This document shows, in pieces, positions 15,254 through 24,392 of a stretch of 64,000 nt of DNA (position 1 is its first letter; each line of letters begins with the position of its first letter). Source of the DNA: Segniliparus sp051660745. Lineage in GTDB: Bacteria; Actinomycetota; Actinomycetes; Mycobacteriales; Mycobacteriaceae. Below the pieces are notes generated by a model. That model was not told the origin of the DNA. It made no database searches and saw nothing but the letters and a program-made list of their open reading frames with translations. The stretch covers positions 124,001 to 188,000 of the forward strand of contig NZ_JBOFQF010000003.1 in NCBI RefSeq assembly GCF_051660745.1, written 5' to 3'. The position numbers and the translations under genes were made by a program.

Positions 15254-16072
15254 ATGGCAGCAATTGATGGTCAAAATCACGACAGCGCCACTGGCGAGCA
15301 GCCCCTCATCGATGTCGTCCGCTCGCGCGGCTTCGTGACCATCACGCTGGACTCCCCGCACAACCGCAATGCTTTGGGGCTCCCGCTCATCGCGCAGCTC
15401 AAGGCCGCTTTGAAGGCGGCAGGGGACGATCCGTCTGTGCGCGGGGTGGTGCTGACCCATCGTGATGGAGCTTTCTCGGCAGGCGCCGACCTCACCCGCG
15501 CCACAAAGGTTGGGGAGTCCTCCACGGAGGACGATTCTGCGGTCGTGCAGCTCGCGAGCTTGTTCCGGACCATCCTCGAGCTGCCGAAGCCGGTCGTTTC
15601 GGCGATCGACGGCGCGACCCGCGGCGGGGGCGTTGCGCTGGCGGCGGCCTCCGACATCGTGATCGCCGGTCCGAACGCGCATTTCGGCATGCCAGAGGTG
15701 CGTCTCGGTTTTGTGCCGACCACGGTGTCCCTGGTCATCCTGCCCAGGGTCGACAATCGCGCGATCAGCCGCTACTACCTCACCGGCGAGAGTTTCGACT
15801 CGCAGGAGGCGAAGCGTATCGGGCTTGTCACAATCGCCACGGACGATGTGGCGGGAGAGCTGGAGCGCGTCAAGGAGAACCTGATCAAGGGGTCCCCGCA
15901 AGGGCACCACGAGGTCAAAAAGCTCGTCAACCAGCGGTTTCTGGACAACTTCGACAAACTCCCCGAGCTCGCCGAGTTGAGCCTGCGCCTGATCACGACT
16001 CCGGAGGTCCAGGAGGGGCTGACCGCCTTCTTCCAAAAGCGACAGCCTTCCTGGGCCGTCGTCTCGGATTGA
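15254..16072 (+). CDS. Enoyl-CoA hydratase/isomerase, methylglutaconyl-CoA-hydratase-like
   Basis: Crotonase-fold enzyme of 272 residues. The oxyanion-hole segments are FSAGADL (74-80) and GATRGGGVAL (120-129); Glu148 in FGMPEVRLGFVP is the likely catalytic acid/base. The run VPTTVSLVILPR...RYYLTGESFD...EAKRIGLV resembles methylglutaconyl-CoA or isohexenylglutaconyl-CoA hydratases, which work right after a biotin-dependent methylcrotonyl- or geranyl-CoA carboxylase. That is just what the next two genes encode. The ATG at 15254 is fixed by AGGAG at 15241-15245. First gene of the cluster, behind the palindromic operators. The alternative is a simple enoyl-CoA hydratase; the assignment to carboxylated acyl-CoA rests on motif resemblance and context. 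Confidence 0.82.
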   Translation: MAAIDGQNHDSATGEQPLIDVVRSRGFVTITLDSPHNRNALGLPLIAQLKAALKAAGDDPSVRGVVLTHRDGAFSAGADLTRATKVGESSTEDDSAVVQLASLFRTILELPKPVVSAIDGATRGGGVALAAASDIVIAGPNAHFGMPEVRLGFVPTTVSLVILPRVDNRAISRYYLTGESFDSQEAKRIGLVTIATDDVAGELERVKENLIKGSPQGHHEVKKLVNQRFLDNFDKLPELAELSLRLITTPEVQEGLTAFFQKRQPSWAVVSD

Positions 16073-16476
16073 TCCGCTCCGGGTCCGCGCAGGCGCCCCT
16101 TGGCGTGAGGGCCGCTCGGCTCGAAGCGGCCTCGGCCGTTCCGTGAGGCCGAGCACAATACAAAAGAATATTGGCTTTAGGCACAAATATAAAACTGGAT
16201 TGGTCCAACTGAATTGGTTCAGAATGACGGTAGCCGCCCCTCTAGTTGACAGATTTTTATTTATGGCAAGGAATACGGCTAATTCGAGTTGCGCGTACGA
16301 GTCTGTCGAGTATCGTGTAGTCGGAGCACGAGAGAACGCAACCCGATTCTTGGATCAAAACAAGGCCGTGGTTGCGCGCGGAGCTATGGGTTTCTCGTCA
16401 GTTCTCATATGTGCCATTCACATTTTGTTCATAATGAATCGCTATTGTTAAGCACTCATCGAAAGGTCGTCGAGGC
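16073..16476. other. 404-base AT-rich gap inside the acyl-CoA cluster
   Basis: No convincing gene. It is markedly poorer in GC than its flanks. It holds a TTGGTCCAA / CTGAATTGGTTCAG pair of small palindromes at 16200-16222 and a TTGACA at 16246-16251 with no good -10. A 102-codon open frame (16143-16451) is dismissed because of its codon use and lack of a ribosome site. Likely a second regulatory region, or the scar of a lost gene. Confidence 0.5.
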
Positions 16477-18084
16477 GTGGTCGGTATTGGTTCGCCCGTT
16501 GATTTCCATGCGAAATCGTCGCAAGAGAACTATGCGCATCAGCAAGATCTCAAGAAGCGGCTCGCCGAGTGGCGCGATCATGCGATCTCGGGCGGGAGCG
16601 AGCGCTCTAAAGAGCGGCACAAAGCCAGGGGGAAGTTTCTGGTGAGAGAGCGGATCCAGAAGCTTCTGGATCCGGCGACGCCGTTCTTCGAGATCGGCCA
16701 GATCGTCGGAGAGGGCGTTTACGACCCGCCCATCCCGTCTGCCGCCATCGTCACGGGCATCGGCTACGTCAACGGCTCGCTCGTGGCCATCTACGCGAAC
16801 GACGCCACGGTCAAAGGCGGGACGTACTATCCGCTGACCGTCGACAAGACGCGGCGTGTGCAGGAGCTCGCGAGGGAACTGGGGATACCGTCCGTGTACC
16901 TCGTGGACTCGGGCGGGGTGAACGTCCAGATGCAAGACGGCGTGTTCCCGCAGACCCTCGGCGCGGTCTTCCGGAACATTGCCCAGATGTCGGCGCTCCA
17001 GCTGCCGCAGATCGGCGCCGTGCTGGGGTCGTGCACCGCCGCTGGCGCTTATATCCCCGCCATGTGCGATGAAACCGTCATCACGGACAAGCTCGGGACG
17101 ATCTTCCTCGGCGGCCCCGAGCTCGTCGAAGCGGCGACCGGGATCGCCGTCGACGCGGAAACCCTCGGCGGCGCGGCGCTGCACGCGAAACAGAGCGGCG
17201 TCGTCGACCATGTCGGAGCGACGGAGGAGGACTCGTTGCTCACGGTGCGGGCGATCCTGGACCGCAACGTGGCGAAACGCAGCCCCGAGGCTCCGCCGTT
17301 CGCGCCGAGGCAGCCGCGCTACGACATCAACGATCTGCCGTATCTGATCCCGGTGAACCCGACGCGCAAGCAGATGGACATGTTCGATATCTTGGCCCGT
17401 ATCGTCGACGACAGCCAGATCGTCGAATACAAAGCCCAGTACGGAACGTCGCTCATCTGCGCCACGGCCCGGATCTCGGGCTATCCCGTCGGCATCCTCG
17501 CGAACAACGGAATCCTGTACGAGGACAGCGCCGCCAAGGGCGCGAACTTCATCGAAATCTGCTCTCAACGGGGCATTCCGCTGCTCTATCTGCACGACAT
17601 CAACGGGTTTATGATCGGAGAGAAGTACGAGGCTTCGGGCATTGCCCGACAAGGCGCGAAGATGATCACCGCCGTCAGCACCGCTTCCGTGCCGAAGATC
17701 GTCCTCATGTTGGGCAACAGCTACGGGGCGGGGCATATTGCGATGTGCGGACGGTTCCTCGACCCTCTGGTCATGGGCGCGTGGCCTACGGTGAAGGGCG
17801 GCGCGGTCGGCGCGGAGCAGGGCGGGGCCGTGATGGCCATGATGTACACCAAGCAGGTGCTCGCCTCGGGGAACCCCGCTCCCACCGAGGAGGAGCTGGC
17901 GCAGCTGAAGCGTCCGATCGAAGAGGCGCTCAACGAGGTGGGCAGCGCGAAGAAGCTCGCCTCGCTGCTTATGGTCGACGACATCGTGCTGCCGGAGGAG
18001 ACCAGGGATTGGTTGACCACCGCTTTGCAGCTCGCGACTTTGGTTCCGGCCGAAAAACCCAACTTCGGAATCTTCAGGATGTGA
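16477..18084 (+). CDS. Acyl-CoA carboxylase carboxyltransferase (beta) subunit
   Basis: Transfers carboxyl from biotin to an acyl-CoA; 535 residues, normal for the MCC/GCC-beta family. Two crotonase-like halves are visible: the N-terminal CoA site around GSCTAAGAYIPAMCDE and FLGGPELVEAATG, and the C-terminal half with ILANNGILYEDSAAKGANFIE, GFMIGEKYEASGIARQGAKM and GNSYGAGHIAMCGR. The ANNG and EKYEASGIA signatures match methylcrotonyl- and geranyl-CoA carboxylases (gamma-carboxylation of a 3-methyl-enoyl-CoA) better than propionyl-CoA carboxylase. The GTG start at 16477 follows AAAGG by about 10 bases. It is 5 bases from the alpha subunit, so the two form one enzyme. Substrate branch (MCC, GCC or new) is inferred. 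Confidence 0.9.
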   Translation: MVGIGSPVDFHAKSSQENYAHQQDLKKRLAEWRDHAISGGSERSKERHKARGKFLVRERIQKLLDPATPFFEIGQIVGEGVYDPPIPSAAIVTGIGYVNGSLVAIYANDATVKGGTYYPLTVDKTRRVQELARELGIPSVYLVDSGGVNVQMQDGVFPQTLGAVFRNIAQMSALQLPQIGAVLGSCTAAGAYIPAMCDETVITDKLGTIFLGGPELVEAATGIAVDAETLGGAALHAKQSGVVDHVGATEEDSLLTVRAILDRNVAKRSPEAPPFAPRQPRYDINDLPYLIPVNPTRKQMDMFDILARIVDDSQIVEYKAQYGTSLICATARISGYPVGILANNGILYEDSAAKGANFIEICSQRGIPLLYLHDINGFMIGEKYEASGIARQGAKMITAVSTASVPKIVLMLGNSYGAGHIAMCGRFLDPLVMGAWPTVKGGAVGAEQGGAVMAMMYTKQVLASGNPAPTEEELAQLKRPIEEALNEVGSAKKLASLLMVDDIVLPEETRDWLTTALQLATLVPAEKPNFGIFRM

Positions 18085-18089
18085 GAGAA

Positions 18090-20093
18090 ATGATCAAACG
18101 CATACTTATCGCCAACCGCGGTGAAATCGCCATCCGCATCGCTCGGACCTGTAAAACGCGGGGCATCCCCGTGGTCGCGGTCTTCTCGCCCGACGACGCC
18201 ACGAGCGAGCACATCACCTTCGCCGATTCGGCGGTCCGCCTGCCCGCCGGGCCCCTGGAGGCGAACTACCTGAACATTCCGGCCATCATCGAGGCGGCTC
18301 GGAGCGCTGGGGCGGACGCCATCCATCCGGGCTACGGCTTCTTGTCGGAGAGCCCGTCGTTCGCTCGGGCGGTCGAGGCGGCAGGACTTGTGTTCATCGG
18401 CCCGGCCCCGGACACCATCGACGAGATGGGCGACAAAGCGAACGCGAAGCGGATCATGCGCGAGCGCGGAGTCAGCGTGGCTCCGGGCTCGACGGAGCCG
18501 ACCGAGAACATCGACGAGCTCTTCGAGACGATCAAAGAGATCGGCACCCCCGTCATCTTGAAGCCGACAGCGGGCGGCGGCGGGAAAGGGATGCAGGTCA
18601 TCCGCGACCCCGACCCCGAGCTGGTCCGGTCGGCCTGCGAGTCCGCCATCCGTGTCGCGACGAACACCTTCGGCGACGGGCGGCTGATCGTCGAACGCTA
18701 CATCGAGTCCCCCCGCCATATCGAGGTCCAGGTCGCCGGGGATGGGAATGGCGAGGTCATCCATCTGTTCGAGCGGGAATGCAGCGTGCAGCGCCGCCAC
18801 CAGAAGGTCATCGAGGAGGCTCCAGCTCCGAACCTGCCCGAGGCGACGCGCCAGGCCGTCATCGAGGACGCGGTCAGAGGCGCCCGCGCTATCCGGTATC
18901 GGGGCGTTGGGACCTTCGAGTTCGTGGTCGGGGCGAGCGGCGACCATTACTTCCTCGAGGCGAACACCCGCATCCAGGTCGAGCATCCGGTGACGGAGGA
19001 AGTCACCGGCGTCGACCTGGTCGGGTTGCAGATCGACATCCTGCAGGACGGGAAGCTCCCGTTCGCGCAAGAGGAGATCACGGTGTCCGGGCACGCTATC
19101 GAGGCGCGCGTCTACGCGGAGGACAGCGAGAACAACTTCCGTCCGTCCCCAGGGGTGCTCCACCGCGTCGTGTGGCCGCTCTCGTCGGTGCGAGTCGACT
19201 CCGCGTACTTCCAGCCCGGCTCGGTGAGCACCTCGTTCGACCCGATGATCGCGAAGCTGATCAGCTCGGGCCGCTCGCGCCGCGAGGCGATCCAGAAACT
19301 GGTCGTCGCGTTGAACTCCACGACGCTGCACGGATCGATCACGAACCTCGGCTTCCTGGTCCAGCTGCTGACTTCGCGGGAGTTCCAGATGGGCGAGGCC
19401 ACGACGGGGTTCGTCGACGCCTTCCAGAAGGAGCGCCTCACGGGCGAGCTCATCACGAAACGCCGCCAAATCGCCGCGGCCTCTGCGGCGCTCCGCATTC
19501 TCGTCGAGCGCTACCGCAAGCACTACCCGTTGTCCCCGGGGAGCGGCAGGATCAGCGAGCCCAACAGCGATGTGCTGAACCTCGGCGAGTTCGAGCTCAC
19601 CGTGAACGGGTCGGACCCGGTGCGAGTGCGAGCGAGGGAGGAGCATAAGGCCCAGCTGGTCGTCACGATCGACGATGACCGGGACTATGCCTTCGGCATC
19701 CGGCACGGCGAGCCTTATGGCGGGGCGAGCATCGAGAACCACGTGGTGAAGCTGTTCGAGATGGAAGACAGCTTCGACGTGTCGATCGACGGCTACTACT
19801 ACAAGGTGCGCCGACACGTCAGAGTCCCCTCCAGCGGCGGATCGGGCTTCGGCGAGAGCGGCTCGGTCGTCAAATCGGAGATCCCGGGCACGATCACCGC
19901 TGTGTTCGCGAAGAACGGCGACAAAGTCGACGCCGGCCAGGCCCTGCTCGCGCTTGAGGCGATGAAGATGGAGTACGAGCTGAAAGCGTCGTGCGAAGGG
20001 TATGTGAGCGGATTGACCGTGCGGGTCGGCGACCGGGTCGACGGGGGCATCCCGTTGGCGTACGTGCTCGCCGAAGAGCCTGCGGCCGAGTGA
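18090..20093 (+). CDS. Acyl-CoA carboxylase biotin carboxylase/BCCP (alpha) subunit
   Basis: 667 residues. The ATP-grasp biotin carboxylase (1-450) has KRILIANRGEIAIR at the start, the glycine-rich ATP loop TAGGGGKGM, FERECSVQRRHQK, and EANTRIQVEHPVTEE at the bicarbonate/ADP site. A middle BT-like linker follows (about 480-580). The biotinyl domain ends the protein with EAMKM, whose Lys626 is biotinylated, after a Ser/Gly linker. It carboxylates biotin with ATP and bicarbonate and hands it to the beta subunit just upstream. Start ATG at 18090, 5 bases after the beta stop. With the hydratase upstream this forms a carboxylate-then-hydrate module, as in leucine or acyclic terpene breakdown. Confidence 0.93.
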   Translation: MIKRILIANRGEIAIRIARTCKTRGIPVVAVFSPDDATSEHITFADSAVRLPAGPLEANYLNIPAIIEAARSAGADAIHPGYGFLSESPSFARAVEAAGLVFIGPAPDTIDEMGDKANAKRIMRERGVSVAPGSTEPTENIDELFETIKEIGTPVILKPTAGGGGKGMQVIRDPDPELVRSACESAIRVATNTFGDGRLIVERYIESPRHIEVQVAGDGNGEVIHLFERECSVQRRHQKVIEEAPAPNLPEATRQAVIEDAVRGARAIRYRGVGTFEFVVGASGDHYFLEANTRIQVEHPVTEEVTGVDLVGLQIDILQDGKLPFAQEEITVSGHAIEARVYAEDSENNFRPSPGVLHRVVWPLSSVRVDSAYFQPGSVSTSFDPMIAKLISSGRSRREAIQKLVVALNSTTLHGSITNLGFLVQLLTSREFQMGEATTGFVDAFQKERLTGELITKRRQIAAASAALRILVERYRKHYPLSPGSGRISEPNSDVLNLGEFELTVNGSDPVRVRAREEHKAQLVVTIDDDRDYAFGIRHGEPYGGASIENHVVKLFEMEDSFDVSIDGYYYKVRRHVRVPSSGGSGFGESGSVVKSEIPGTITAVFAKNGDKVDAGQALLALEAMKMEYELKASCEGYVSGLTVRVGDRVDGGIPLAYVLAEEPAAE

Positions 20094-20154
20094 CGAGGCC
20101 TGCGGGCGGCGAATGTGGAGGTTCACGGATGAAAGAGCAAAGGTGAGTGGTCGC

Positions 20155-21387
20155 ATGGTTGTGCCCGCGCAGGAGCAAGCGGTTGCGAGCGTGAAAATCC
20201 AGATGAAATCGCGCGAGTTCCGGCGCGCGACCGCCGGGCTATCCCTGATATCTGCGGCCTCGTTCAGCGAGCTGTACTGCACGCAGGGCGTTCTCCCGCA
20301 GATCGCGGCGGCATTGCGGGTCTCCAGCGGAGACAGCCAGCTCACGGTGCTCGTCGCGACCGCTGGGCTCGCGGCAGGGATGATTCCGGCGAGCCTGCTC
20401 TCCGAGCGCAAGGGGAGGCGCAACGTCATGCTCGCCTCCGCCGTGCTCTCAGCGCTGGTCGGCGTGTTCATACCGTTCTGCCACTCGTTCGTCGACCTCA
20501 TCGCGCTCAAGGCGGCGCAGGGTTTCCTTCTCGCGGGAGTGCCTGCTGTCGCCCTCGCGTACATCAGTGAAGAATTCGAGCCCGCAGCTGTCATGCCTGC
20601 TGTGGGGAGATTCGCGGCGGGCACCGCGCTGGGCGGGGTGCTCGGGCGGATGCTGCCGGTATGGGTCGCCGCGGGCACCGGCTCGTGGCGTTGGGCGATG
20701 GGCGCGGCGACACTGTTGACGCTCGTGTTCACAGCGGCTTTCGTCCTGACGCTGCCGCATTCCAAGTCCTTCAAACCCACGACGGCCTCCTATCTCGGCT
20801 CGGCCCGGCTGTTCGGGTCGCATCTCGCCAATCCGAGCCTTCTGGCCATCTACCTCATCGTTTTCTGTGTCATGGGCGCGTACGTCTCGATGTACAACGG
20901 GCTCGCGTTCCATATCGAAGGCGCCCCGTTCAACATTCGTCCGGGCGTCTACAGCTTTTTCTTCCTGGCGAACCTGGTAGGCGTGGTGGCTTCGCCGAAA
21001 GCGGGAACGATAGCGGGAAAGATCGGTCCGAAGCGCACGCTTGCGTTCGCGATCGCCATCATGCTCGTCGGCGTCGTGCTGCTCGCCACGCCGTCGGTGT
21101 GGCTGATCGTGCTCGGCACCGTGTTCGTGATCGCGGGAGGCTTCGCCGGGCACACGTGCCTCACCGGCCTCATTGCGATGATCGCGAAAGAGGGGCGGGC
21201 GCAGGCGGCCACGTTGTACTCGGTTTCGTTCTACGGGGCGAGCGCAGTCGCGGGATTCCTCGGCAGCCGGGTGTTCGGCTATGCCGGTTGGACTGGCCTG
21301 GTGGCGTACACAGGGGTGCTGATCCTGGTCGGGGCCGTCATCGCGGCGACTATCCGCGTCACTCCCAAAGCCCAGCAGGAAGATTGA
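20155..21387 (+). CDS. Major facilitator superfamily exporter
   Basis: Inner-membrane transporter of 410 residues with about 12 predicted helices. It has the MFS loop-2/3 motif in LLSERKGRRNVM and a central cytoplasmic loop after LPHSKSFKPT. Similar proteins of the YnfM/drug:H+ antiporter type export small molecules. The ATG at 20155 is chosen for the AGGTGAG at 20141-20147; frames starting earlier lack a ribosome site. It sits between the carboxylase and the PapA-like acyltransferase on the same strand, so it probably exports a product of, or imports a substrate for, the cluster. Confidence 0.85.
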   Translation: MVVPAQEQAVASVKIQMKSREFRRATAGLSLISAASFSELYCTQGVLPQIAAALRVSSGDSQLTVLVATAGLAAGMIPASLLSERKGRRNVMLASAVLSALVGVFIPFCHSFVDLIALKAAQGFLLAGVPAVALAYISEEFEPAAVMPAVGRFAAGTALGGVLGRMLPVWVAAGTGSWRWAMGAATLLTLVFTAAFVLTLPHSKSFKPTTASYLGSARLFGSHLANPSLLAIYLIVFCVMGAYVSMYNGLAFHIEGAPFNIRPGVYSFFFLANLVGVVASPKAGTIAGKIGPKRTLAFAIAIMLVGVVLLATPSVWLIVLGTVFVIAGGFAGHTCLTGLIAMIAKEGRAQAATLYSVSFYGASAVAGFLGSRVFGYAGWTGLVAYTGVLILVGAVIAATIRVTPKAQQED

Positions 21388-21413
21388 AAAACTGACATGA
21401 GAGGCGGTCAGCG

Positions 21414-22676
21414 ATGACAGCTGGAACAGTATTGCCGAGTAGGCGGTTGGCCCCGTCTGAGGAGTTGTTCGCGTTCCGGGCACAACATGTCCGGTACACG
21501 CTCTGGTGCGAAGGCGCGTTGGACCTCGACGCGCTTTCCGGCGCGTTCGAGGCCCTGCTCCTGGCCCATCCGGCGTTGGGCGGCGGATTGCTCCGGACTG
21601 AGGACGGCGGCTGGGAGTTTGTGCAGGCCCGAAGCGGGGCCGCCCCGGCTCGGACGAGGGTGTATCACGGCGACCCCGACGATCTCGACGAAGGTTTCAC
21701 CGAGTTGGACCAGACGTACGAGCTGTCGGGTCTGGACGTGGTGGTCCAGGGGGCGGCGGCGCGCGTCTGTTTGCAGGCCCACCATGCCGTGGCGGACGGA
21801 CGGCACGGGTTGGTGCTGCTCGCCGAACTCTGGTCGCACTACACAAACATCGTCACGACCGGAAGCACAACGCCTGCGCCGCACCCGGCGCCGATGTCGA
21901 TGGAGCACCACTTCGCGGCGCGGGGGATCGAGCGGATCCAACCGGTCGCGTTCAAGCGGTATGCGGCGCACGCGGCGCAGCTGGTGGCTGCGGCGGAGCA
22001 CGAGGTCCCGGCTCAGTTGTCCTCTGCGAGGGTGCGGTTGAGCAAGGCGGAAACGGAATCGTTGGTCTTGCTGGGGCACAAGGAAGGGCTGACTCTCAAC
22101 GGCCTGGCCTCGGCCGCATTTTTGCTCGCGAGGGCGCAGGTCGTCGGAGAACCGGTCGTGGCAGTGCCCTACCAGTTCGCCATCGACCTTCGCACTCGGG
22201 TGGAGCCGCCGATCTCTATGGTGGAGGGCACCGTGATCCAGGGCATGATGGCGTTCGTCGCGGAGATCACCCCGCAGACGGACGCCGTGGAGCTCGCCCG
22301 CGAGGTGAACCGCGCCCTGGCAGAGGACCTCGACTCCGGTGCGATTCAGAAGTCGGTGCTGAATATGGTCGACGAAGTGCTCGCAGGGAAGAAACTGCCT
22401 GTTTTCCGTCATGCGACTGGAAGCACGAACTGGGGCAGGGTGCCCGACCTTGCGGTGCCAGAGGGCCTGCGGATCGTCGATTTCCGGGGACGGTTGTCCA
22501 AATGGCCAGGAGTGCAGCCCGACCCAGAGGTCAAGGCTCCTTCCGACTTCTACATCCTCAGCTCGTTCGACGGGCAATTCAGCGCGGAGCTCTTCGTTTC
22601 GACCGTGGGCTCGGGGGAGCAGCTGGCCGACGCGGTGCGCGAGCAGTTCGCCGCTCTTATCGAGCGCGTTCAATAA
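21414..22676 (+). CDS. PapA-type acyltransferase (condensation superfamily)
   Basis: 420 residues, the length of mycobacterial PapA5 (phthiocerol dimycocerosyl transferase). The Pap/condensation signature HX3DX14Y is complete: His124 in AHHAVADG, Asp128, and Tyr143. Such enzymes move an acyl group from CoA or a carrier protein to a hydroxyl of a lipid or sugar. The C-terminal half has the second chloramphenicol-acetyltransferase-like domain with PYQFAIDLRTRV near the channel. There is no PKS or carrier protein nearby, so the acyl donor would have to be a CoA thioester, for instance the product of the carboxylase/hydratase genes upstream. It is the last gene of the plus-strand unit; a 15-bp hairpin follows. 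Acceptor unknown. Confidence 0.82.
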   Translation: MTAGTVLPSRRLAPSEELFAFRAQHVRYTLWCEGALDLDALSGAFEALLLAHPALGGGLLRTEDGGWEFVQARSGAAPARTRVYHGDPDDLDEGFTELDQTYELSGLDVVVQGAAARVCLQAHHAVADGRHGLVLLAELWSHYTNIVTTGSTTPAPHPAPMSMEHHFAARGIERIQPVAFKRYAAHAAQLVAAAEHEVPAQLSSARVRLSKAETESLVLLGHKEGLTLNGLASAAFLLARAQVVGEPVVAVPYQFAIDLRTRVEPPISMVEGTVIQGMMAFVAEITPQTDAVELAREVNRALAEDLDSGAIQKSVLNMVDEVLAGKKLPVFRHATGSTNWGRVPDLAVPEGLRIVDFRGRLSKWPGVQPDPEVKAPSDFYILSSFDGQFSAELFVSTVGSGEQLADAVREQFAALIERVQ

Positions 22677-22678
22677 AC

Positions 22679-22713
22679 TTGCTGAGCCCGCTCTTGTCGA
22701 GCGGGCTCAGCAA
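22679..22713. terminator. Bidirectional terminator between convergent cluster units
   Basis: TTGCTGAGCCCGCTC (22679-22693) pairs perfectly with 22699-22713 across a TTGTC loop, with A/T-rich flanks on both sides. It ends both the PapA-type gene (+) and the CoA-transferase gene (-). Confidence 0.85.
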
Positions 22714-22742
22714 ATTCTGTCGTCGGCCGAAGCCGCCGCTGC

Positions 22743-24242
22743 CTACCACCAGGCGAGCGGTGATGCGCCTAGCGGCTCCGACGAGCGTGTCAGACGAGGA
22801 GCCAGCGTCGAGTACGAGATCTGGGTCGGAAGATAAGAAATGGCGCCCCACGGCCCGTCGACACTGGCGAGACCGTCGATGTGGCCCCCAAGGCGCGGGA
22901 GCGGCAGATGGCTCACCTCGTCCCTTGGGAACAGCCCAAGGTCCTGGATCCACATGCTGATCCGAGCAAGATCGATATGCACGCGGTAGCTGCCGCCCTC
23001 ACGCTCTCGGCGACGCAGCGCTTCTATTGCGCCAGCAGCGCCAAGGAAGCTGGCCAAGTAGTCGTTCAACAAATGGGTCGGCGGCAGCTTCGGCCCATCG
23101 AACGATCCAGCCTCGACGGCGATCCCGGTTGCCGCGCAGACCGGTTGGTCGAAGCCGCCTCGCTGAGACCAAGGGCCTGTCGTCCCCCAGCTGTTGTAGT
23201 CCAGCACCACCAGTCCTGGACGGCGCTCGACAAGCGCGAGCGGGCCAAAACCTTTGGCGTCCAGGTTCAAATAGCTGTTGACGTAGATATCGGCCCCAGC
23301 GAGCACTTGCCAGAATTGACGAGCCTGCGCGGCTTCGAGCAAATTGCAGAAAGCGGCGCGTTTGCCAATGCCGGTGTCGATAATCATGCTGTTGGAATCC
23401 GGGTGTCCGGGAGCGGATATATGCAAAACATCTGCGCCGAGTTCCGCGAACATCCGAGCCGCGACAGGGCCGGCGATGACATGCGTGTTGTCCAGCACTC
23501 GCAGGCCTGCGAGCGGGCCTGCGGCAGTGGCCAGGTCGATATCGGGGAACGGCTCCGGGGCGCTGTCGCCAATCTTCTCGATATGGATCAGCGGGCTGTC
23601 CGCGAGCAGTTTCCCTTGCGGGTGCGCGCGCCATTCCTCTTTCGTGCGCACAGCTGCGGCAGAGCCGCCGCGCGAACAAATGGCCTCCTCGAGCTCGAAA
23701 GGGTCCCATCGAGCGATCGCGTCGGCGATACGTTTCTTGCTTTGCGGGCAGTCGAGCAGGTCGCAGGCGATATCGCGCAAGGCCGGGTACGTCAGCACCA
23801 CATGGAAGTAGCGTCCTGTGGCGGAACGATAAAAACCGGTGTTCTCGAACAAACTGGGGTCTTCTGCGATCTGGAAGATGCTGACCCCGTTGACGCTGGT
23901 GAAGAAGACTGCCGTGAGCTGGCGAACAGCCGAATCAAGAGAGACGGTCACGTCTTGGCCGTCGCCGCCCCGCGCTCGCCAGAGCGCGGACACCTCGGTG
24001 CCGAAGGCCGCCAGCGCCGCCGCGCTCGCGTCGCCGACCCGGTGCACCGACGGAGCGACCGGGTCTGATCCGAGGATCGTCACTTTGCCGCCTGCATCGG
24101 CTTCTGCGCAGCCGAGCTGCTGGAAAAGGAATTGGAGAGGGCTTGTGTTCTCCACGCTCTGCGAGTCAATGTGCACCAAGGCTTTTCGGCCCTTTCTTAT
24201 ATCGACGAGTGCCGTATGAATTGGATAGTCGAAATTGCTCAC
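22743..24242 (-). CDS. CaiB/BaiF family (class III) CoA-transferase
   Basis: 499 residues; moves CoA between acyl-CoA and a free acid, which would activate a substrate for the carboxylase. The C-terminal two thirds are the complete family fold: LAGLRVLDNTHVIAGPVAARMFAELGADV, the YNSWG region, and Asp in LLNDYLASFLGAAGAI at the place of the catalytic aspartate. The N-terminal third (GDASAAALAAFGTEVSALWRARGG) looks like a shortened second copy of the fold, an architecture known in actinobacterial relatives. The GTG at 24242 is chosen because TTGACA-N17-TCTACT lies just upstream; a TTG at 24275 is the alternative. It converges on the acyltransferase gene, and its upstream region carries the third ATATCCTCAAGGATAT operator. 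Confidence 0.82.
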   Translation of the reverse strand: MSNFDYPIHTALVDIRKGRKALVHIDSQSVENTSPLQFLFQQLGCAEADAGGKVTILGSDPVAPSVHRVGDASAAALAAFGTEVSALWRARGGDGQDVTVSLDSAVRQLTAVFFTSVNGVSIFQIAEDPSLFENTGFYRSATGRYFHVVLTYPALRDIACDLLDCPQSKKRIADAIARWDPFELEEAICSRGGSAAAVRTKEEWRAHPQGKLLADSPLIHIEKIGDSAPEPFPDIDLATAAGPLAGLRVLDNTHVIAGPVAARMFAELGADVLHISAPGHPDSNSMIIDTGIGKRAAFCNLLEAAQARQFWQVLAGADIYVNSYLNLDAKGFGPLALVERRPGLVVLDYNSWGTTGPWSQRGGFDQPVCAATGIAVEAGSFDGPKLPPTHLLNDYLASFLGAAGAIEALRRREREGGSYRVHIDLARISMWIQDLGLFPRDEVSHLPLPRLGGHIDGLASVDGPWGAISYLPTQISYSTLAPRLTRSSEPLGASPLAWW

Positions 24243-24246
24243 GTTT

Positions 24247-24275
24247 AGTAGACATGGCGGACTAACCCATGTCAA
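24247..24275 (-). promoter_or_regulatory. Promoter TTGACA-N17-TCTACT of the CoA-transferase gene
   Basis: On the minus strand TTGACA (24275-24270) and TCTACT (24252-24247) are 17 bases apart, and the GTG at 24242 lies 4 bases further on. The remainder of the 24243-24561 gap is AT-rich and holds operator 3; no gene is seen there. Confidence 0.4.
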
Positions 24276-24392
24276 TCATTACGCGCGACGTATGATTACA
24301 AGCACATCGCGGAATTGCTGAATCGAAAACAGGGCGTCGCCCGTGTGGCGCTTAATTCGTGCTATTAAATAACACTATTTACGGACGTCTTC

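Noticed and set aside
16143..16451. 102-codon frame in the AT-rich gap
   Set aside because: No ribosome site, codon use unlike the neighbours, and no recognisable feature beyond a short hydrophobic end.
17721..20780. 1019-codon open frame antisense to the carboxylase genes
   Set aside because: The sense strand encodes two unmistakable enzymes with all motifs; the antisense product is Arg/His/Asp-rich without any domain.
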